The notes beneath the pieces were generated by a model, which was not told the origin of the DNA, did not search any database, and saw nothing but the letters and a program-made list of their open reading frames with translations. The position numbers and the translations under genes are program-made. Source: Tipula vernalis (Eukaryota; Arthropoda; Insecta; Diptera; Tipulidae). From it: a stretch of DNA of 64,000 bases. The stretch spans positions 461,068,995-461,132,994 of the forward strand of contig OY282558.1 of NCBI GenBank assembly GCA_958295665.1, in the 5' to 3' direction. Below, piece after piece: positions 1 to 13,526 of this stretch (positions are counted from its first letter, which is position 1; every line of letters begins with the position of its first letter).

Positions 1-1912
1 TCTACCTTAGGAAGAGCATTTGGCTCCGGAAATTCAATATTCAGCACACGCAGAATGTTTGTTAATTTTAATCGCACATTTTTTTAGTTCTCGAGTGGAA
101 CTCAGTCATGCTGCATTGCACGGTTTGGACCCTTTTTTCGTTGGTGAATGCTGCTTTCAAATTAACTAATTTCGTTGCAGGATCTCTCCTACATTCAAAG
201 TAACTAACTTCATTGCCGGAAGAACAACAAACAAAAATGTTATTTCAGTAAACAGAGAAAAAATAAATCAAATTCCATTCGAATATTTTATCGTGTAGTA
301 ATTCTGAAAGCTTTATATATTTAAAGCACAATGCTCGAGATGGGATTTTTAAAAATGTAATATATTTCTACTCAATAATAGAATAGTGGGAGGATACTTT
401 TGGTGTCATGTGATAATTGCGAAAAATGAAATATGAAGTTTGGATTTTGTAAGTAAAATATTGTAATAAGTTTTATACTTTACTTGTTTTTATTTTCGGC
501 CCGATTCTGCCTTTCAAAATTTTAAATTTTGTTATTTTTGGGTTTTCAATATAGATTCATATTGGAAGCAATAAAGTAACCTAACATGAATTTTATCATT
601 TCACATTGAACATTTCGTCGATCGCAAATGATGCAACGCACTAAAATAATTTTTTAAATAAAAATATCATGAGAATCTCTCTCGATTTAGCTTTGCTTGT
701 GTCGAGGTTATGTCTAATGTTCGTAACATTTCTCGTTATACCGGGTTAATAGGTAAATTGAAAAAATAAAACAAATTGTTGTTTACTATACTAATCGATG
801 TTTTAATATACGACAAACTTAAAGACAACATTGAGTTTCAATGAATTTCACAGAAAATCATTTCTCAAATCATTTCTTCGTGAATATTATTTCTCAAAGT
901 TTGATCCTTTTACACCACCCGATCCCGAGGTTTTTAACTCAAGAGCCAGTTTGTTATACTACAGATAGTGTATATTGAGGTTTATGCTTTCCTGAGAATT
1001 TATTGCTAGGAAGCTGCCCTATAACCAACCACCCTTCGTGCCTTCTGCAAGCAATATAGATCCTTGTGAGCTTTTTTAGAAGATTCATATTTTCTTTCAA
1101 CAATATTTGCAAAGTTTTACTGAAAGGAAATGAAAAGTGTTTACAGTTGGTTGTTATTTCGAGCTTATAGCTTCAGTGTTTCAGTGGTTACTCCGCAAAA
1201 CAAGCTCGACCAAATCAAAAATATATTTCTAGTGATAAAGAAAAAAATAAATTGCACAGCAAACAAATTGCCCAGCTAACAGTTGTAAGGAAAAGATTTC
1301 CTTTATATTACCAAAATTAGTGATATTTAGAGAAAGATTCAGCACATTGAGTCTTGTTTGTAACGTTCTTGCTGTAACCGTTAAATATTGGAATTCGACG
1401 GCGTTTGTCTTTAGGATTGTGATCCTTAAGAAAGTTCTTCTTAAACTACTTTATCGACGTAAAACTGATATTAGCAACTCCCATTATGGTAATTATATAG
1501 ATGTTAATTTATTGGCCACAAGGCGACTGGAATGGTTAACATCAAATATTTCACTATTTTGACTATATACTTTGTTGAAGTTCAATTGTAAAAATATATA
1601 TAGAGTTGAGCTTTTTTGCATACATGTGCACATGCATCTATATACGCACAAACTAGAGCTTTTAGGGAATAATCTGTTCAAAATATTAACTATTTTGAAT
1701 TATAAAAATTATTGTATATAATTATGACTTCATGTCACGACTAATTTATTTCAATTGAATTTTATATACAGAAAATGTGTTTATATATATACGTAAGAGA
1801 ATGACAATAAATTACATAAATTTGAGTATTCTTTTTCTATAGATGGTAAGCTCAACCTAATACAGTAGTTTATTGGATGTATTCGAGATACATCATTTTT
1901 CCCTTCATAATT
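1..1912. other. Non-coding, nothing recognised
   Basis: AT-rich sequence with only short open frames that resemble no family I know. I see no splice-flanked coding exon, tRNA or clear repeat. It adjoins the 3' side of the gypsy remnant that begins at 1913 and may include decayed LTR sequence from it. Confidence 0.5.
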
Positions 1913-2217
1913 TTACCGAAAACGCAGTGGTTTGTTTCGGGGTCGCTCTGAGCGGCGAATCGCTACCGGGCTGGTATCTATCCTGGTATTTCTGCTCTCT
2001 TCACTCGATGTTGATGGTTGTGGTTCTGTCGAGTTCTTCGCTGATATATTCGGCAAGAACGCGACAAATGGTAGTGTGTTTTGCTCTACCATTGTTGGTG
2101 ATTGATTTGGACTTTCGCCTTCGTTAAATTCGTTCATAATTTCAAAATTTTTATCATTTCCTTGAGATCTTTTACGAATTTGATTTTGGTGACGCCTGTA
2201 AATTCCAGATGCTGTAT
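1913..2217 (-). pseudogene. C-terminal tail of gypsy Pol
   Basis: The minus frame ending at 1913 gives a Ser/Pro/Glu-rich stretch that finishes with RRSERPRNKPLRF, a common ending for Pol in Ty3/gypsy elements (RRSxRxRxxPxRF-like). It can be followed upstream to about 2215 in the same frame and is out of frame with the integrase fragment, so a frameshift lies near 2220. It marks the 3' end of the coding part of this relic. LTR sequence should lie below 1913, but I cannot define its edges. Confidence 0.65.
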
Positions 2218-3268
2218 TTATGATGAAAATTTTCTGGCCAATGATTTTTTTGAAATTTTACCCGACATCCACTTTTTTCCACGCCCGAAATACTTGGCGT
2301 ACACAGCTTGCCCTGGATAAAACTTTGACGTTGTTTTACAATGCTGGTGTTGTGGAATCGGTACTAAGGCAGATATTATGGTACGAGGCTGTCGTCCATG
2401 TAGAAGTTCTGCTGGCGATTTTCCACTGGATGGATCGGGTGTAGCCCTATATGTCTTCAGGTATTTTAAGAGTGCTCTTTGCTGATTATTCTCATCTGCC
2501 ATGATTTTAGCGAAAGATGATTTAAATTTCCGGACGAATCTTTCTGTTTGCCCATTTGAGGCAGGATGAAATGTAGCTGACGTCAGATGCTGACATAAAT
2601 TGTGGACCATTATCTGACACTATGGTTACTGATAAACCCTCAATTGCAAAAATTGACTGAAGTGCCTGCACCGTGGTAGCTGCGGTGGTATCCCTTAACT
2701 GGATAGTGTAAGGAAACTTTGAAAATGTGTCCACGCAGATGAACCACATTCTACCGAAAAAGGGACCTGCGAAATCGATATGGATACGTTCCCATGGATG
2801 TTTCGCAGTAGGCCAACTGGAGTATGTCTTCCTTGGATCACTTGCATTTGACTGGCACACTGCACAATTTGACACGACACGTTCTATTTCCTTGTCAATA
2901 TTTGGAAACCAAACATGTCTCCGAGCTACCTGTTTCATTCTTGTTGAACCCCAATGACCATCGTGTAGAAGTTGAAGTATTGTAAACTGGACTGCTTTTG
3001 GAATAACGACTCGGCTGTGTTCTGTTTGAAGTAGAATACAATTTGACTGCAATGATAAAGAAAACTTTCGATAAAAAAATGGGGTAATCGCGCTATCCGC
3101 CTTGGAAAGATCATTTGGCCATCCGTCTCGGATGAAACTTGAGACCTTTGACAACACAGGATCGTCAATTGTCGCCCTAGCGATCAACAACGAATTGATA
3201 GGTAATTCGTCTAAAGCCATTTGATTTATCTGGCCCACGTTCGTCAACTTTTTTTTCGTACTCATCAA
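2218..3268 (-). pseudogene. Integrase fragment of gypsy Pol, frameshifted
   Basis: The first frame (3268-2522) carries the HHCC zinc-binding domain, visible as HWGSTRMKQVARRHVW followed by CAVCQ, and then the integrase core with first acidic residue in IHIDFAGP and second in VSDNGPQF. The reading then continues in another frame (2610-2218), where NGQTERFVR supplies the conserved Glu region. The overlap at 2522-2610 marks a frameshift inside the catalytic core, so the enzyme would be broken. Integrases of this kind join retroelement cDNA to host DNA. This copy is a fossil. Confidence 0.85.
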
Positions 3269-3540
3269 ACTCCTCGTCTTCGCCTAATGGAAGCCTTGAT
3301 AATGCGTCTGCATTGGCATGTTTTTCCGTTGGTCGATATTTTATGTCATATCTGTAACCTTGGAGAGCGATAGCCCAACGTTGAAGCCTTTGAAGTATTG
3401 CGACTGGCAGTTTCTTATATGAATGAAAAATCGTCGTAAACGGTTTGTGATCCGTAAGCAATTCAAATTTTATGTTGTATAAATATTGGTGAAATTTTGT
3501 CACCCCATAAATAATGGAAAGTGCTTCCTTACTTGTGCTT
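3177..3540 (-). pseudogene. RNase H C-terminal fragment of gypsy Pol
   Basis: The minus-strand frame contains a KEALSIIYGVTKFHQYLY-type segment, then LLTDHKPF, then the ADALSRLP motif that ends the RNase H/connection region in Ty3/gypsy elements. The catalytic N-terminal half is absent. The reading frame leaves the ancestral frame at the homopolymer of eight T (3249-3256). Upstream of 3256 it runs in the RNase H frame and downstream the integrase frame takes over, which points to a one- or two-base indel there. It is a transposon relic rather than a host gene. Confidence 0.8.
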
Positions 3541-5148
3541 AATCTATATTAAATAAAATTGAATTAGAAATGTGTTTCGTATAATGAGAGCTTTCAATAT
3601 ATTATTGAAACGAAAAAGGAAAATTATTAGCAGACAAGAAAAAAATATTACCAGCAGAACTATCAATTATGAGCATGACAATGTAAAACTCCAATTGGAC
3701 AATACATCATGTATATATTATACCTTTGTGTCTAAAACATAATTCGTGCTGCAAGTATCCAGTAATGCAATCAAATCATAAATTCTAAACTTAAATCACG
3801 CATTAAAAAAAAATTAAATCCAGTTGTTTTTATCAATCAGATCTAATAAAAATCTATTAGCTTCAATAAAACAATACTAAATAGCTTTTATATATCCCAT
3901 CAAATATATGCGGTATGGTGGTTATGTGTGTGTAAGAATGGAAAGACCATAAAATACGAATTATTCTAACTATATACAGCAAAGTGCATGATTTTCAGCA
4001 ATAAACATTCTGAGCATTTTTTTTTAGTTCTGTATTTTTAAATTAAATCATGAAAATATAAATAAATTAAATTAAATTCGTATTATTTTATTTATATTAT
4101 ATAAAATAACAATTTTGTGATGGATAAACGTGATGTATTTATTTAATATATTTCCTGGAAATGCTGATAACGTTGAATATACAAACGTCTATGTACATAC
4201 ATATATGCAATGTACGGACATCAAGGCTTAAACAATTGTGTGGTTTAAATTCATCATTATCCTTTTATAAAACTATTATCATTAGCGTGTCTGTTAATAG
4301 CCTCACTTCCACACAAATTTTTTTTTTTTTCATTTTGTAACATGTATCACTTCATCAAATTCAAATTATTTACTTTTCTAATATTTAAGACGAACTAATT
4401 GCGATCTCCTTTATACCATATTTATAAAAGCACAAACAATTTTTAAAATAACACAAAAACACGAAATAATAATAATTTAAATTGTTGTTTCTAAAACATC
4501 AAAAAATATTGTTTCACATTTCTCAGTTTCGAGTTTTCGGCAGATCAAAACAAAACATAAGAAACAATCTATACACAAAAAAAAAATGTAAAAGAAGTAG
4601 AATTTATAACCTCTAATTATATAAGACTCATTTGTGCAAACTCTAACACTTTAAACACCATTTGAAGAAACTTAAAACTCGCCTCTTTTTTGGTCCGTTC
4701 ATTCAATTTTTTATTTTGTTTTTTTTGTTGTTGTCTGTATTCCATTTCTTGTTGTGGTGCGCTTTTTTATATACTATAAATGTTTATATAAATTTTCATC
4801 AATCTTTTCGGTGTTTATATTTTATGCGCAATGTATACCCAAACTCTTGAGGTTTTCTTTAAATTTCATTAAATTATGTTAGAAAAATATTTTATCGAGA
4901 TTTTTATCTCGTGACGATCTGACGATTATACAATGTACTAATAAAATTGAATTAAACGAAAATTAAATTTGATAAACGATGTTTGTATTGCCGATGGGCT
5001 ATTTGGTAAATTTATTATTATTATTATTACTTTTTTTGTTCCGAATCTAATTTGTTTTTTTAGTTTTTAGTTTGGGGTACATTTAAAGAGACTAAAATTT
5101 GCATACTTTTAAAAATCTACAAATTTAATATTTAAGTTAAATAATAAT
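3541..5148. other. Non-coding, nothing recognised
   Basis: AT-rich sequence with homopolymer runs and a short (ATT)n tract near 5012-5032. I found no coding exon or recognisable element. Confidence 0.5.
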
Positions 5149-5222
5149 TTTGAGCGACCAAATAGCACTATGGCGTTTAGATCAGGAGGTATCTGGTTTG
5201 AATACCAAAAGGGGGAGGAGCG
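5149..5222 (+). repeat. Diverged tRNA-derived SINE head (candidate)
   Basis: This segment aligns by eye with the tRNA-like head of the SINE at 33343-33600 (minus strand). Both share a GGAGGTA-CTGG run leading into a B-box-like GGTTTGAATACC, followed by a G-rich stretch. The middle, between the A-box region and the B box, is shorter here, as if part were deleted. With one short match the call is tentative. Confidence 0.4.
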
Positions 5223-7189
5223 GGTAAAATTGCAGAAATTCAGAACAAAGTAAGCAATCTAAACATATCCTTTAGTACAAGGACGCCCTAAGCAACTTAT
5301 ATTCCTGGTGCTATCAACTGCGAAATGCATATTGTAAGAAAACATTAGATTTCAGATTAGTTTTCAATTCATTAAAATAATAGGGCCGATTCACAGACAT
5401 TTTACAATGTGGTTATTTCAAGTCATAAAATCCTAATTTCGAAGTTATAAATGTCAAAAAACGCAGCAATTGAGGCGGTAAGTAGAACAGATAGAATATT
5501 TTAGAAAAAACATGAATGCCAAAAATTAATATTTAGAACTAAAATTTAAAAAAAATCGGAACCATCTAATATTTTAAAATTAATTTTAATTTTAAATAAG
5601 TTTTTCACAGGACACCAAAACAATTAATATTTGTGATACGAACAAGAAAAAAAAATTCTAGGCATCATAAAAAATAATTTTTTGGAACAAAATATAATAA
5701 ATTGGCCACTTTGTTGGCACTATTGGAAAGGAACACAAAAATTTTTTTTTGCGCAGCAAAATAAACTTCTGAGAGACCACCATTAAAAACAAAAATAATA
5801 AATTAGCAAAAAAGTTAACATTTGGGGCAAATTTATACCGGCTATGAAATTTAAATTAAATAATTAAACTTAATTTTAAAATATTCTGGAAAATGGAGAT
5901 ATAATTTTAAAATTGATCCGCTAATCTTCAAGATACACAGACCAAATATCGATTAAATTTGATAGTTTGTCTCGATTTAAAAAGATTATTTGTGTTACCA
6001 ATTTATTATTTTTGATGTAAATATTTGTCATCGCAAAGTATTTTTTGGTTGCTCATTTAAGTTGTTTAGTAAATTTGCCCCAATGGTTCCCTCACAAAAT
6101 CTTTATTCTGATGCCGAAGATTATCGTTTGTGTTCTCAAATTCCATTTATCAAATGAAAATGCAAAGTACTGTAATTAACAGAGTATTTCGTTGGTTGCA
6201 ATTTGGGCGACGAGATCGGTTTGAAAATAGTTACCATTAATATATGGTTAACTTTATAATAATTATCTCGCAAATTTAATTAAGTTGCTTTGAAAATTCA
6301 AGATTATTTAGTCTTGAAGCTTTATAACGAAAGCAATTTTCAGCAAACAGTTTAGAAGATTTACGTAGATTGGTGTTCAAATATCGTTCCAATTACCAAT
6401 ATTCAGTAAAAGTAGGATCGGTTGGTCAATTTTTATAAAATTTAAATATTTTGGTTGAAGACATAGAAGGCAAGTGGCAATTTAATAGTTGTCATATGCC
6501 TATAGGGAACCGAATAAAGAAAGTGCAACTTTTGAGAGGCCGGTCTAGAAATGTTTTCCAGTCCGCTAGTAGGAGGAACCCAAGAATTAGTGGGATCTTT
6601 CCAAAGCTAAACAAGCAGCAAGAGACGATACAGTTTTCTGGAGCGGTTTGGAATTAGAATCTAATGTAACAAAAAATCAAAGAAGAACAAGAAATATTTG
6701 TCTTAAAATATTAAGGCCGATACAAAAGAATTCGGGGCTTTACAGTGTATTGTTTGCATTATTGGTGGTGAACTCCATAATTTAAAGGTATGTAATAAAA
6801 AAAACTGAAGCATCTGAAACCACACAGCAAATTTTAGAGATTATATTCAGCAGTCAGAGCAAGGATTTCCACCGTTAAATGAGGCTTGAGAGATACGATT
6901 TTCACCTATCATCCCAAATAACAAAAAAATATGTGTATGTGTATGTATAAACAATAAAAACAGCATACATTTAAATGATATTTTGTTCAATAAATGTTAC
7001 ATACAACTCGCAAAATGTTGAAAATCAGAACCAGAATATTCAAAAACTATTAATGTATTATGCTGGGAGTGTTCCTTAGTATCAAAATCTTAGTATAATT
7101 TTTTATTTACGAAAAGTTTAAATCGGCATAATTAATTGCAAGGGATTAAGTATACTATATGTTGATTCGTATGCATCGTATAAATCCAT
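5223..7189. other. Non-coding, nothing recognised
   Basis: AT-rich, with no exon-like open frame. A 68-codon frame at 6451-6657 has no family resemblance and starts at a non-ATG codon. Confidence 0.5.
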
Positions 7190-7650
7190 TTGACAAATAT
7201 CTTGAGTAAGTGTATCCAACAAGACTCAAAAGATTGACATTCTAAAAAGGTTCCTGGAATGTCTGTTATGCGCAGGCCTTATAAGTAAAATGATATATGG
7301 TCGATCCTACGTAGTTCGGCGATATAAATAGCAGGGAAAATATTTATGACATGTTGCACCAAATTTCAACAACACAATCTGTTCAACAAAAATCAAAAGT
7401 TTCACAATTTACTTTATTTGGCAATGTATGTCTGGCATGTTTCACCAAATTTCAATGACGACATCAGTTCAAGCAAAGCCAAAATATTGACATTCAAATA
7501 AGGTATCTGAAATTTCTTTAGCAGAGGCCTTATACATATGTAAAATGGCAGAATATTTGCGGCATGTTGCACTAAATTTCTACGACGAAATTTATTCAAC
7601 AAAGCCAAAACATTAACATTCGATCCCAAAATTTTGTAAACTAAAAACAA
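7190..7650. repeat. Imperfect tandem repeat, unit about 100-120 bp
   Basis: Diverged copies share the phrases GGCATGTTGCACC/AAATTTC, CAACAAAGCCAAAA, TTGACATTC and GCAGGCCTTATA. They appear near 7205-7290, 7350-7400, 7430-7540 and 7555-7625. The phrases keep the same order in each copy, which supports tandem duplication followed by decay. The minus-strand frame at 7414-7695 is an accident of this repeat. Confidence 0.6.
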
Positions 7651-7699
7651 ATTGTAGAGTAAAACTAGCATTCCACTTCGGAGCCCTGCGCACATCTTT

Positions 7700-10079
7700 T
7701 GATTGACGATTTTTATTTAATTTCTTGAACTCGAATTAATTGCTCATTCTATATCATCTTCTAAATCAGCAACCTCAAGACGCTCCAAAGGAATTCCAGT
7801 AGAACGCTTAAAAATTACCCAATTTTTGAGCTTCTTCACGTTTACAGTTCCCGTTCTAAATTGCCCAGGTTGAGTTTTCTAATGCATATGATATCATTTT
7901 TGATTAAAAAGTCTAACCCAACTTGAGAAATTTGTTTTTCAAGATTTTTTAAAATAACTTTAAAAAAAACAGGCAGCAACGTATTTTCTTAATTTTAATC
8001 TAGAAATAGTCACAAATTAAGCGAGATTAACGCTAACTCTGCTCCACTAAAAATTAAATTAAATGTTTTTAAAAAAATATTTAAAAAGAAACAAATCTAT
8101 ACTACAATCCATACCTATAGCTAAAAGGGGAAGGTACCTCATTTTCTACATTCTACGTATTGCTAGGCCCAATTTTCAAGGAATAACCGTATTTGTATTC
8201 GTAAATAATACCGAAATCCGAATAGGTATTTAGGGGTAAAAAATAAACCGATTTATTGATGGTTTCAATAGGTGAATGGTTCAATAAAAATAGAGATATT
8301 ATAAGCAGAATTTATCTGTTACGGCATATTGGTCTATACAATTTCGGTAAAGCACATTTCAGAAATGTATAATTCTATTAGTGCCTTTGAACATACATTA
8401 ATCCTAACTGTATTCCATAATATTTTATAAAATTCCGAAACGCGAGATTCGGTATGGCGCACCCTGAATTTTTAAAAGATGTTTACCTTTTCGATTTAAT
8501 TTTTATAATCTTATCAGTGCCTATTTCTCCCATGTTTATTTAGTCTCCAATTATTGACAAAAGTGCAAATGACGATTCCGTCATAGATGACCTTAAATAA
8601 TTCTTTATTAGGTTTAATTTTGAGAAACTGCGTTCGTTTAAAAGTACCAAAACTCTTATGGTTACCAGTTATCGGATTACAACCACAAAATTAAATAATT
8701 CTTCGATAATTAAATTTTCGCTTTTGATGTTTACTAAATTTAATAGAGAATTCTACCTGGCTCCTGACTATTTTTCTGATTCGTTATCCGTTCAGAATGT
8801 GTCCGATGCAGCCTTTTCAACGCAAATGACGATATTGTAAAGCAACGTCGTTCAAACCTAGCAATTCAACCCTAGACTGTTAGCTATGCCCTATAGCATT
8901 TGATTAAAGTGATAGCTTGTTTTGAATCAGCTGGTTTGGAAAATGTTTAATGAGAAAACAATTTTTATCGTCTGAAGATCAGGAAAATGGTCGAGTATGA
9001 AAAAGAAAATTGGGGAACACCAGCGCTATTATAGCATATTGATATTCTTAGCTAATTCAGGAAGCATCGGGAGCTGTGACACAAATAAGTGATATATAAA
9101 TTTCACCCTTGGAATCCATTTCATACGTATAGCTAATTTGTGTAAACCGTTGAGCACTAATGATTTCTGTATTTAAAAATTAGTTTCATCAAATAGCCTT
9201 CAATTGCATATTGTTAAATTAAACACAAGAGTAATTGCTGCATAATCATCAAGTGTCAACTTCAATAACGGAAATAAATGGACACACTACTGCTCTAAAT
9301 ATCTTGTTTCAGTTTAAAAAATTCAATTTACATAAAAAATTAATTTATTTTATCATACTTGCATAATATATAATTATAGTAAAATTGATTCATTGCAAAT
9401 GATTACAATAATTACAACCGTTTGGTGCTAACAGAAGAAAAAATAAATTTTTAGCCAAACAGAAACTCTTACAACAAATTTTATGATTTAATTACTCCCA
9501 TTTAAAAAAAAAAAAAAAACTTTATACCTCTTATTGTGTATGTAATATAATACAGAATTTTCCCATTTTGTTGTTGTTGTACGTGTTTTCATGACAACAG
9601 ATTTTCCACACTCTTAACTTATTGTAATCAATCAAATTGAAATTATTTAACTAAATGAGATTTCTTTTTCACATCGTCGTCTTTTTGCCTTTGTATTCGT
9701 CCATTTGGTCGATTCTGGTTTTATTTTAGATGATTTTGCGTTGTTTAGCGCTTCAAAAGTAAGTTAATCTTCATGTAAGGAATTTTTGTTAAAATTTTAT
9801 ATTTGAGGATACGAGAGTTTAATATGAATTTAAGAATGGAGTCATCTCATTATAATCGAATATATCCCGCCTATTTCACACCTGAATAAAATTTAAATGG
9901 ATTTTAATGTTTTTCGTTTTTTTTTTTGATGTTGAAATGCGGTTTGATTATAATATTTTATATGAAAATGTATTTTGATTATAGATTTTTGTGTGTGATT
10001 ATTTTGGCTAAGGTTTTATGTGCAAATTTTCCTGAAACGCGTATATTAGTAAGAATGATCAAAAAACCTCTATAAATGT
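7700..10079. other. Non-coding, nothing recognised
   Basis: AT-rich, with a poly-A tract near 9506-9519. No coding exon or element was recognised on either strand. Confidence 0.5.
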
Positions 10080-10410
10080 TCAATTTGGTGCTGTTTATAT
10101 GAAATTATCCTTAAAGTCACCAAAGAATTTTGTAAACCGTCATTTGAAACCATTGATTTAGATACCAGTATTTTGAAACCATTTGGTTTTGAAAACGGTG
10201 CTTTTGGAAAATAGATTTTTGGAAATCGCGGTTTTGGAAACCGGCATATAGCAACTATTATTATGAGAACCATTTGGTTCGTAGAATTTTGAAAGATAAG
10301 ATTTTAGAAACATGAAAAGAAAAAATGATTGTAAAAGAAAACTAATTTAAAAACAAGGATTTTAGAAACCGTGGTTTTGGAAACCATCGTAAAGTGGAAT
10401 TTTGGAACTA
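10080..10410. repeat. Imperfect short-period tandem repeat (TTTTGGAAACC-like)
   Basis: A run of loosely repeated units built on TTTTGGAAACCG/A, with period about 15-20 bp: TTTGAAACCATT, TTTTGAAACCATTTGG, TTTTGGAAACCGGC, TTTAGAAACCGTGG, TTTTGGAAACCATCG. It is too diverged for a clean satellite but too ordered for chance. It resembles the other decayed minisatellites of this window in style. Confidence 0.65.
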
Positions 10411-12204
10411 GGCCCGAATACTGTTATACCGTGTTAAATGATAATTTTTGGTATTTATGTGAGCAATTTTCACCTTGGTAGCTATCTTTTCAATTTTATT
10501 GCTCGAATACTAGAATAATTTTTCCGTGATAAGTTCTCCGCCTATTTTATTTCTCCATTGGAAAACGGTGAAAATAATATAAAAATTGGCATATGGGCGC
10601 GTCATATCCTTAAAATACTCATTTCATGTTTCCTAGAAAATTCCGAGATGATTCCGAGATGGCAAATTAAAACTTCAACATTATGAATCTGAAAAAAACT
10701 ATCATAGGCGAAAAGTCTATAATAATTTGGATGAGCATGGTTTTATACCAAAAATTATTACGTGTGATGCTATTCATATGGTGAAGTGAGTGAATATATT
10801 TTAGTATTTTACTATTTTTTTAAAAATATGAGTTATTCATCAAGAGTATAACAAAACTGGACATATTTATCTAAATTACCTATGATCCACTATACAAATT
10901 GATCACTTTGTCGATCTCCTTCGCGATCAAAAATACCGAAAAACTTTAAATATACACAATATTAAGATCAAATAAGAATTTATATACAACAAAATATTAT
11001 GCATTCAAATCGGTTTCTTTGATATTCCACCCACAATTTGAAGGTGTGACATAATGAATGGCGCCTCAAACTTGTAATCGAAGTTCTAACAATATTTTTG
11101 TATGTTTATTTATATGTTATCTTGTATATAAAATCGTGATTCATGATTTTTTTTTCTGTGTACACACATAAGTTTATACACAAATGTGAACATACTAAAC
11201 AAAGTTCAAATTAAGTACAATAGATAGGCGATTTCATCACAAATATACACAAAATTTTTATCGATTATCATGTTTATGTTGCAACAAATACACTCACACA
11301 CGATCAATTCAATTCAATCAATCAAAAATCACTTTTCAATTTCACAAAATTTCAACAACAATTCTTACTTATTGTTATTACTATTATTATTGTTATTAAT
11401 TTTTTTTATTCTGCTTATAGATAAATATGTATTAACAAAAATATGTTATGTATTAAAGTTAATTTAGCTTATAATTTCATTTTATTGTTAATATTTTATG
11501 TATTTTTATTTAACATAATCGTGTATCAATAACTGATTAGTTACGGTTTGTCATTACAAATCATTATTTTTGTAATTTTTTTTGTTTTTTTCATACATAA
11601 ATATGTAGGTATATAACATAAAGTCTTGTATGATGTTGTTTGGGTAAAATCATAAATTCAATAATTGTGTTTTGTAAATTCTTGTATATGCAATATTATG
11701 TTTGGTATGTGTACGATGATCATTAAATGTATGATAATTTTTTAATTTTTTTTATGATTGTTTACGTGTACATTGTACAACGGGCACTCGGCTCTTTTAA
11801 CATTATTGTACATACACATACAATATTGGATGGTTGTTTATAAATGAAATTGAATTGGATAATTATGGTAATTCTGGTGTTGAAAATTCTCGTGAATTGT
11901 AGATGGATAATTTTAGGATAAATAAATAATTAAAGTGAAAATAAGAAAATTGTTTTGTTATAATTAAGCAATTGTTATATAATGTGAAAAATTGATTTTA
12001 CCGAATCGAAAATATAGATATAATTATTAGATAATTATCCAGTCGAATGGCGTATAAAATAATGCGTCAGTTGCGCCATATATTTTGAAGTATAGTTTTT
12101 GTAAATCGAAATATTTTTTCGGCTAATACTGGATCTCTTATTGATGCATCGGGTTGAATTCAAAGAATTGTTTATTTACCTAAATTCAAAAAAGGCACAA
12201 AACT
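10411..12204. other. Non-coding, nothing recognised
   Basis: AT-rich, with simple-sequence patches such as the (ATT)n-like tract around 11370-11400. The frame at 11270-11467 is a by-product of that tract. Confidence 0.5.
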
Positions 12205-12310
12205 CATAATAATTCGAGATTTTATTTTTCGAGATTTCGTCGCGTCGAGATTTTATTTTTCGGGATTTTAGTTTCGAGAAATTTGTTTTCTAGATTTTGT
12301 TTTTCTGAAT
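12205..12310. repeat. Imperfect tandem repeat (CGAGATTTTATTTTT-like)
   Basis: About five or six diverged units of the type CGAGATTTTATTTTTCG follow each other (TCGAGATTTCGTCGCG, CGAGATTTTATTTTTCGG, GATTTTAGTTTCGAG, TAGATTTTGTTTTTCTG). It is a small decayed minisatellite. Confidence 0.55.
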
Positions 12311-13271
12311 ATTGTGAAAAAATTGTAAAGAAAAAAATGTAAGAGAGCCAAGATCACCATATTTGCCTGAAAAAAACCAGAACTTTTAAAATGCAGAAAA
12401 TTATATCCCAAAAAAACTAGAGATTACCAGGCCAAAAAAAATATTTTGTTTAAAATAAATGAAATAAATTCAATTTCATATAGGCATTTTTAGACCTTTG
12501 TCCCCAGTTTTTGTGAAGATGGATTAATTAGAAAAGAACAACCTAGGGTTTTAGGCAATGGGCCTTCCAGACTAAACCTCTTATTTATATTTTATGCGTA
12601 AGTCATTTTTTATATAAAAAACCTATGGGGTATACCCTTGAGTCCTCCGAACCTCAAACGCTTAAATTATACGATTGTGCATGTTGTACATTTACCAGTG
12701 AATAAAATTTCCGTATTTTCTTTAAAGAAAAACAAACAAAAAAATATAAAATTAAACACCATAGGCTCGAGCTTTCCAATTCAATAGGTTATTATTTTTT
12801 TTTAAATTTAAAATAAACCGTTAATAGGAAGATCCTTGAAATATAAACAATTCCGAATTTTGCCGGGATACCTTTATTCCCTCAATATTATTACCACAAG
12901 CTTGGAGGAATCGCTTTAGGAATAATGATATAAATATTGGTAGTGGCACTGTTTACTACGAATATAAGGTAGCTTAGGATAGTGTTAAGTCAGGTTCTAA
13001 AACAAATCTAACGCCTTATTCTCTTAAGAATAAAGTGGTGTTTGTGATGTAATCCACGCTAGAAGTAAAACAGATCTACTTGCACCATAGCAAGTCAACT
13101 TGTTTTGAATTGAGGAAGCTGCTCGCTACATAGCATACAGATATTTGTATAATTCAGGAACCTTGCATTTTGGATGATGGTGTTTCTGGATTAAATCCTA
13201 TTAATGGCGGAATCTTGCGGAGAGCTTGTATTTTTATTTCAAATAATATTAATGCTTCTCTAATTCATGAA
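12311..13271. other. Non-coding flank of the LINE
   Basis: AT-rich, no exon recognised. It lies beyond the 3' tail of the LINE that reads leftwards and ends at about 13272. Confidence 0.45.
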
Positions 13272-13526
13272 TATTTATTTATTTATTTATTTTATTCCGT
13301 TTTTATTACAACATGACAACTAGGTCATTTTACGTAATTACACTGTAATTACGCTGTATAAACAGCAACAAATCCACTTAATCTACATTAGTTTGTACCA
13401 CAGATCAGTAAAGGAAGAAAAATTATAAAAAAATATGAAGAGATAAAAATAAAAAAATAAAACTAAAACTAAGTCTTCAGATTTATAACTAATTATAAAT
13501 AACTGTAAACCATTAATTACATACAG

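Larger units (their letters stand above)
1913..3540 (-). mobile_element. Degenerate Ty3/gypsy-type LTR retrotransposon pol fragment
   Basis: Read on the minus strand, this holds the end of RNase H, then the zinc-binding and catalytic parts of integrase, then the basic/Ser-Glu-rich tail of a Pol polyprotein, in the order normal for Ty3/gypsy elements. Similarity starts abruptly near 3540, so protease, reverse transcriptase and gag are missing: the copy is 5'-truncated. The frame changes at least three times (an 8-T run at 3249-3256, near 2590-2610, and near 2220), so no intact Pol product can be made. I did not find paired LTRs. Confidence 0.85.
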
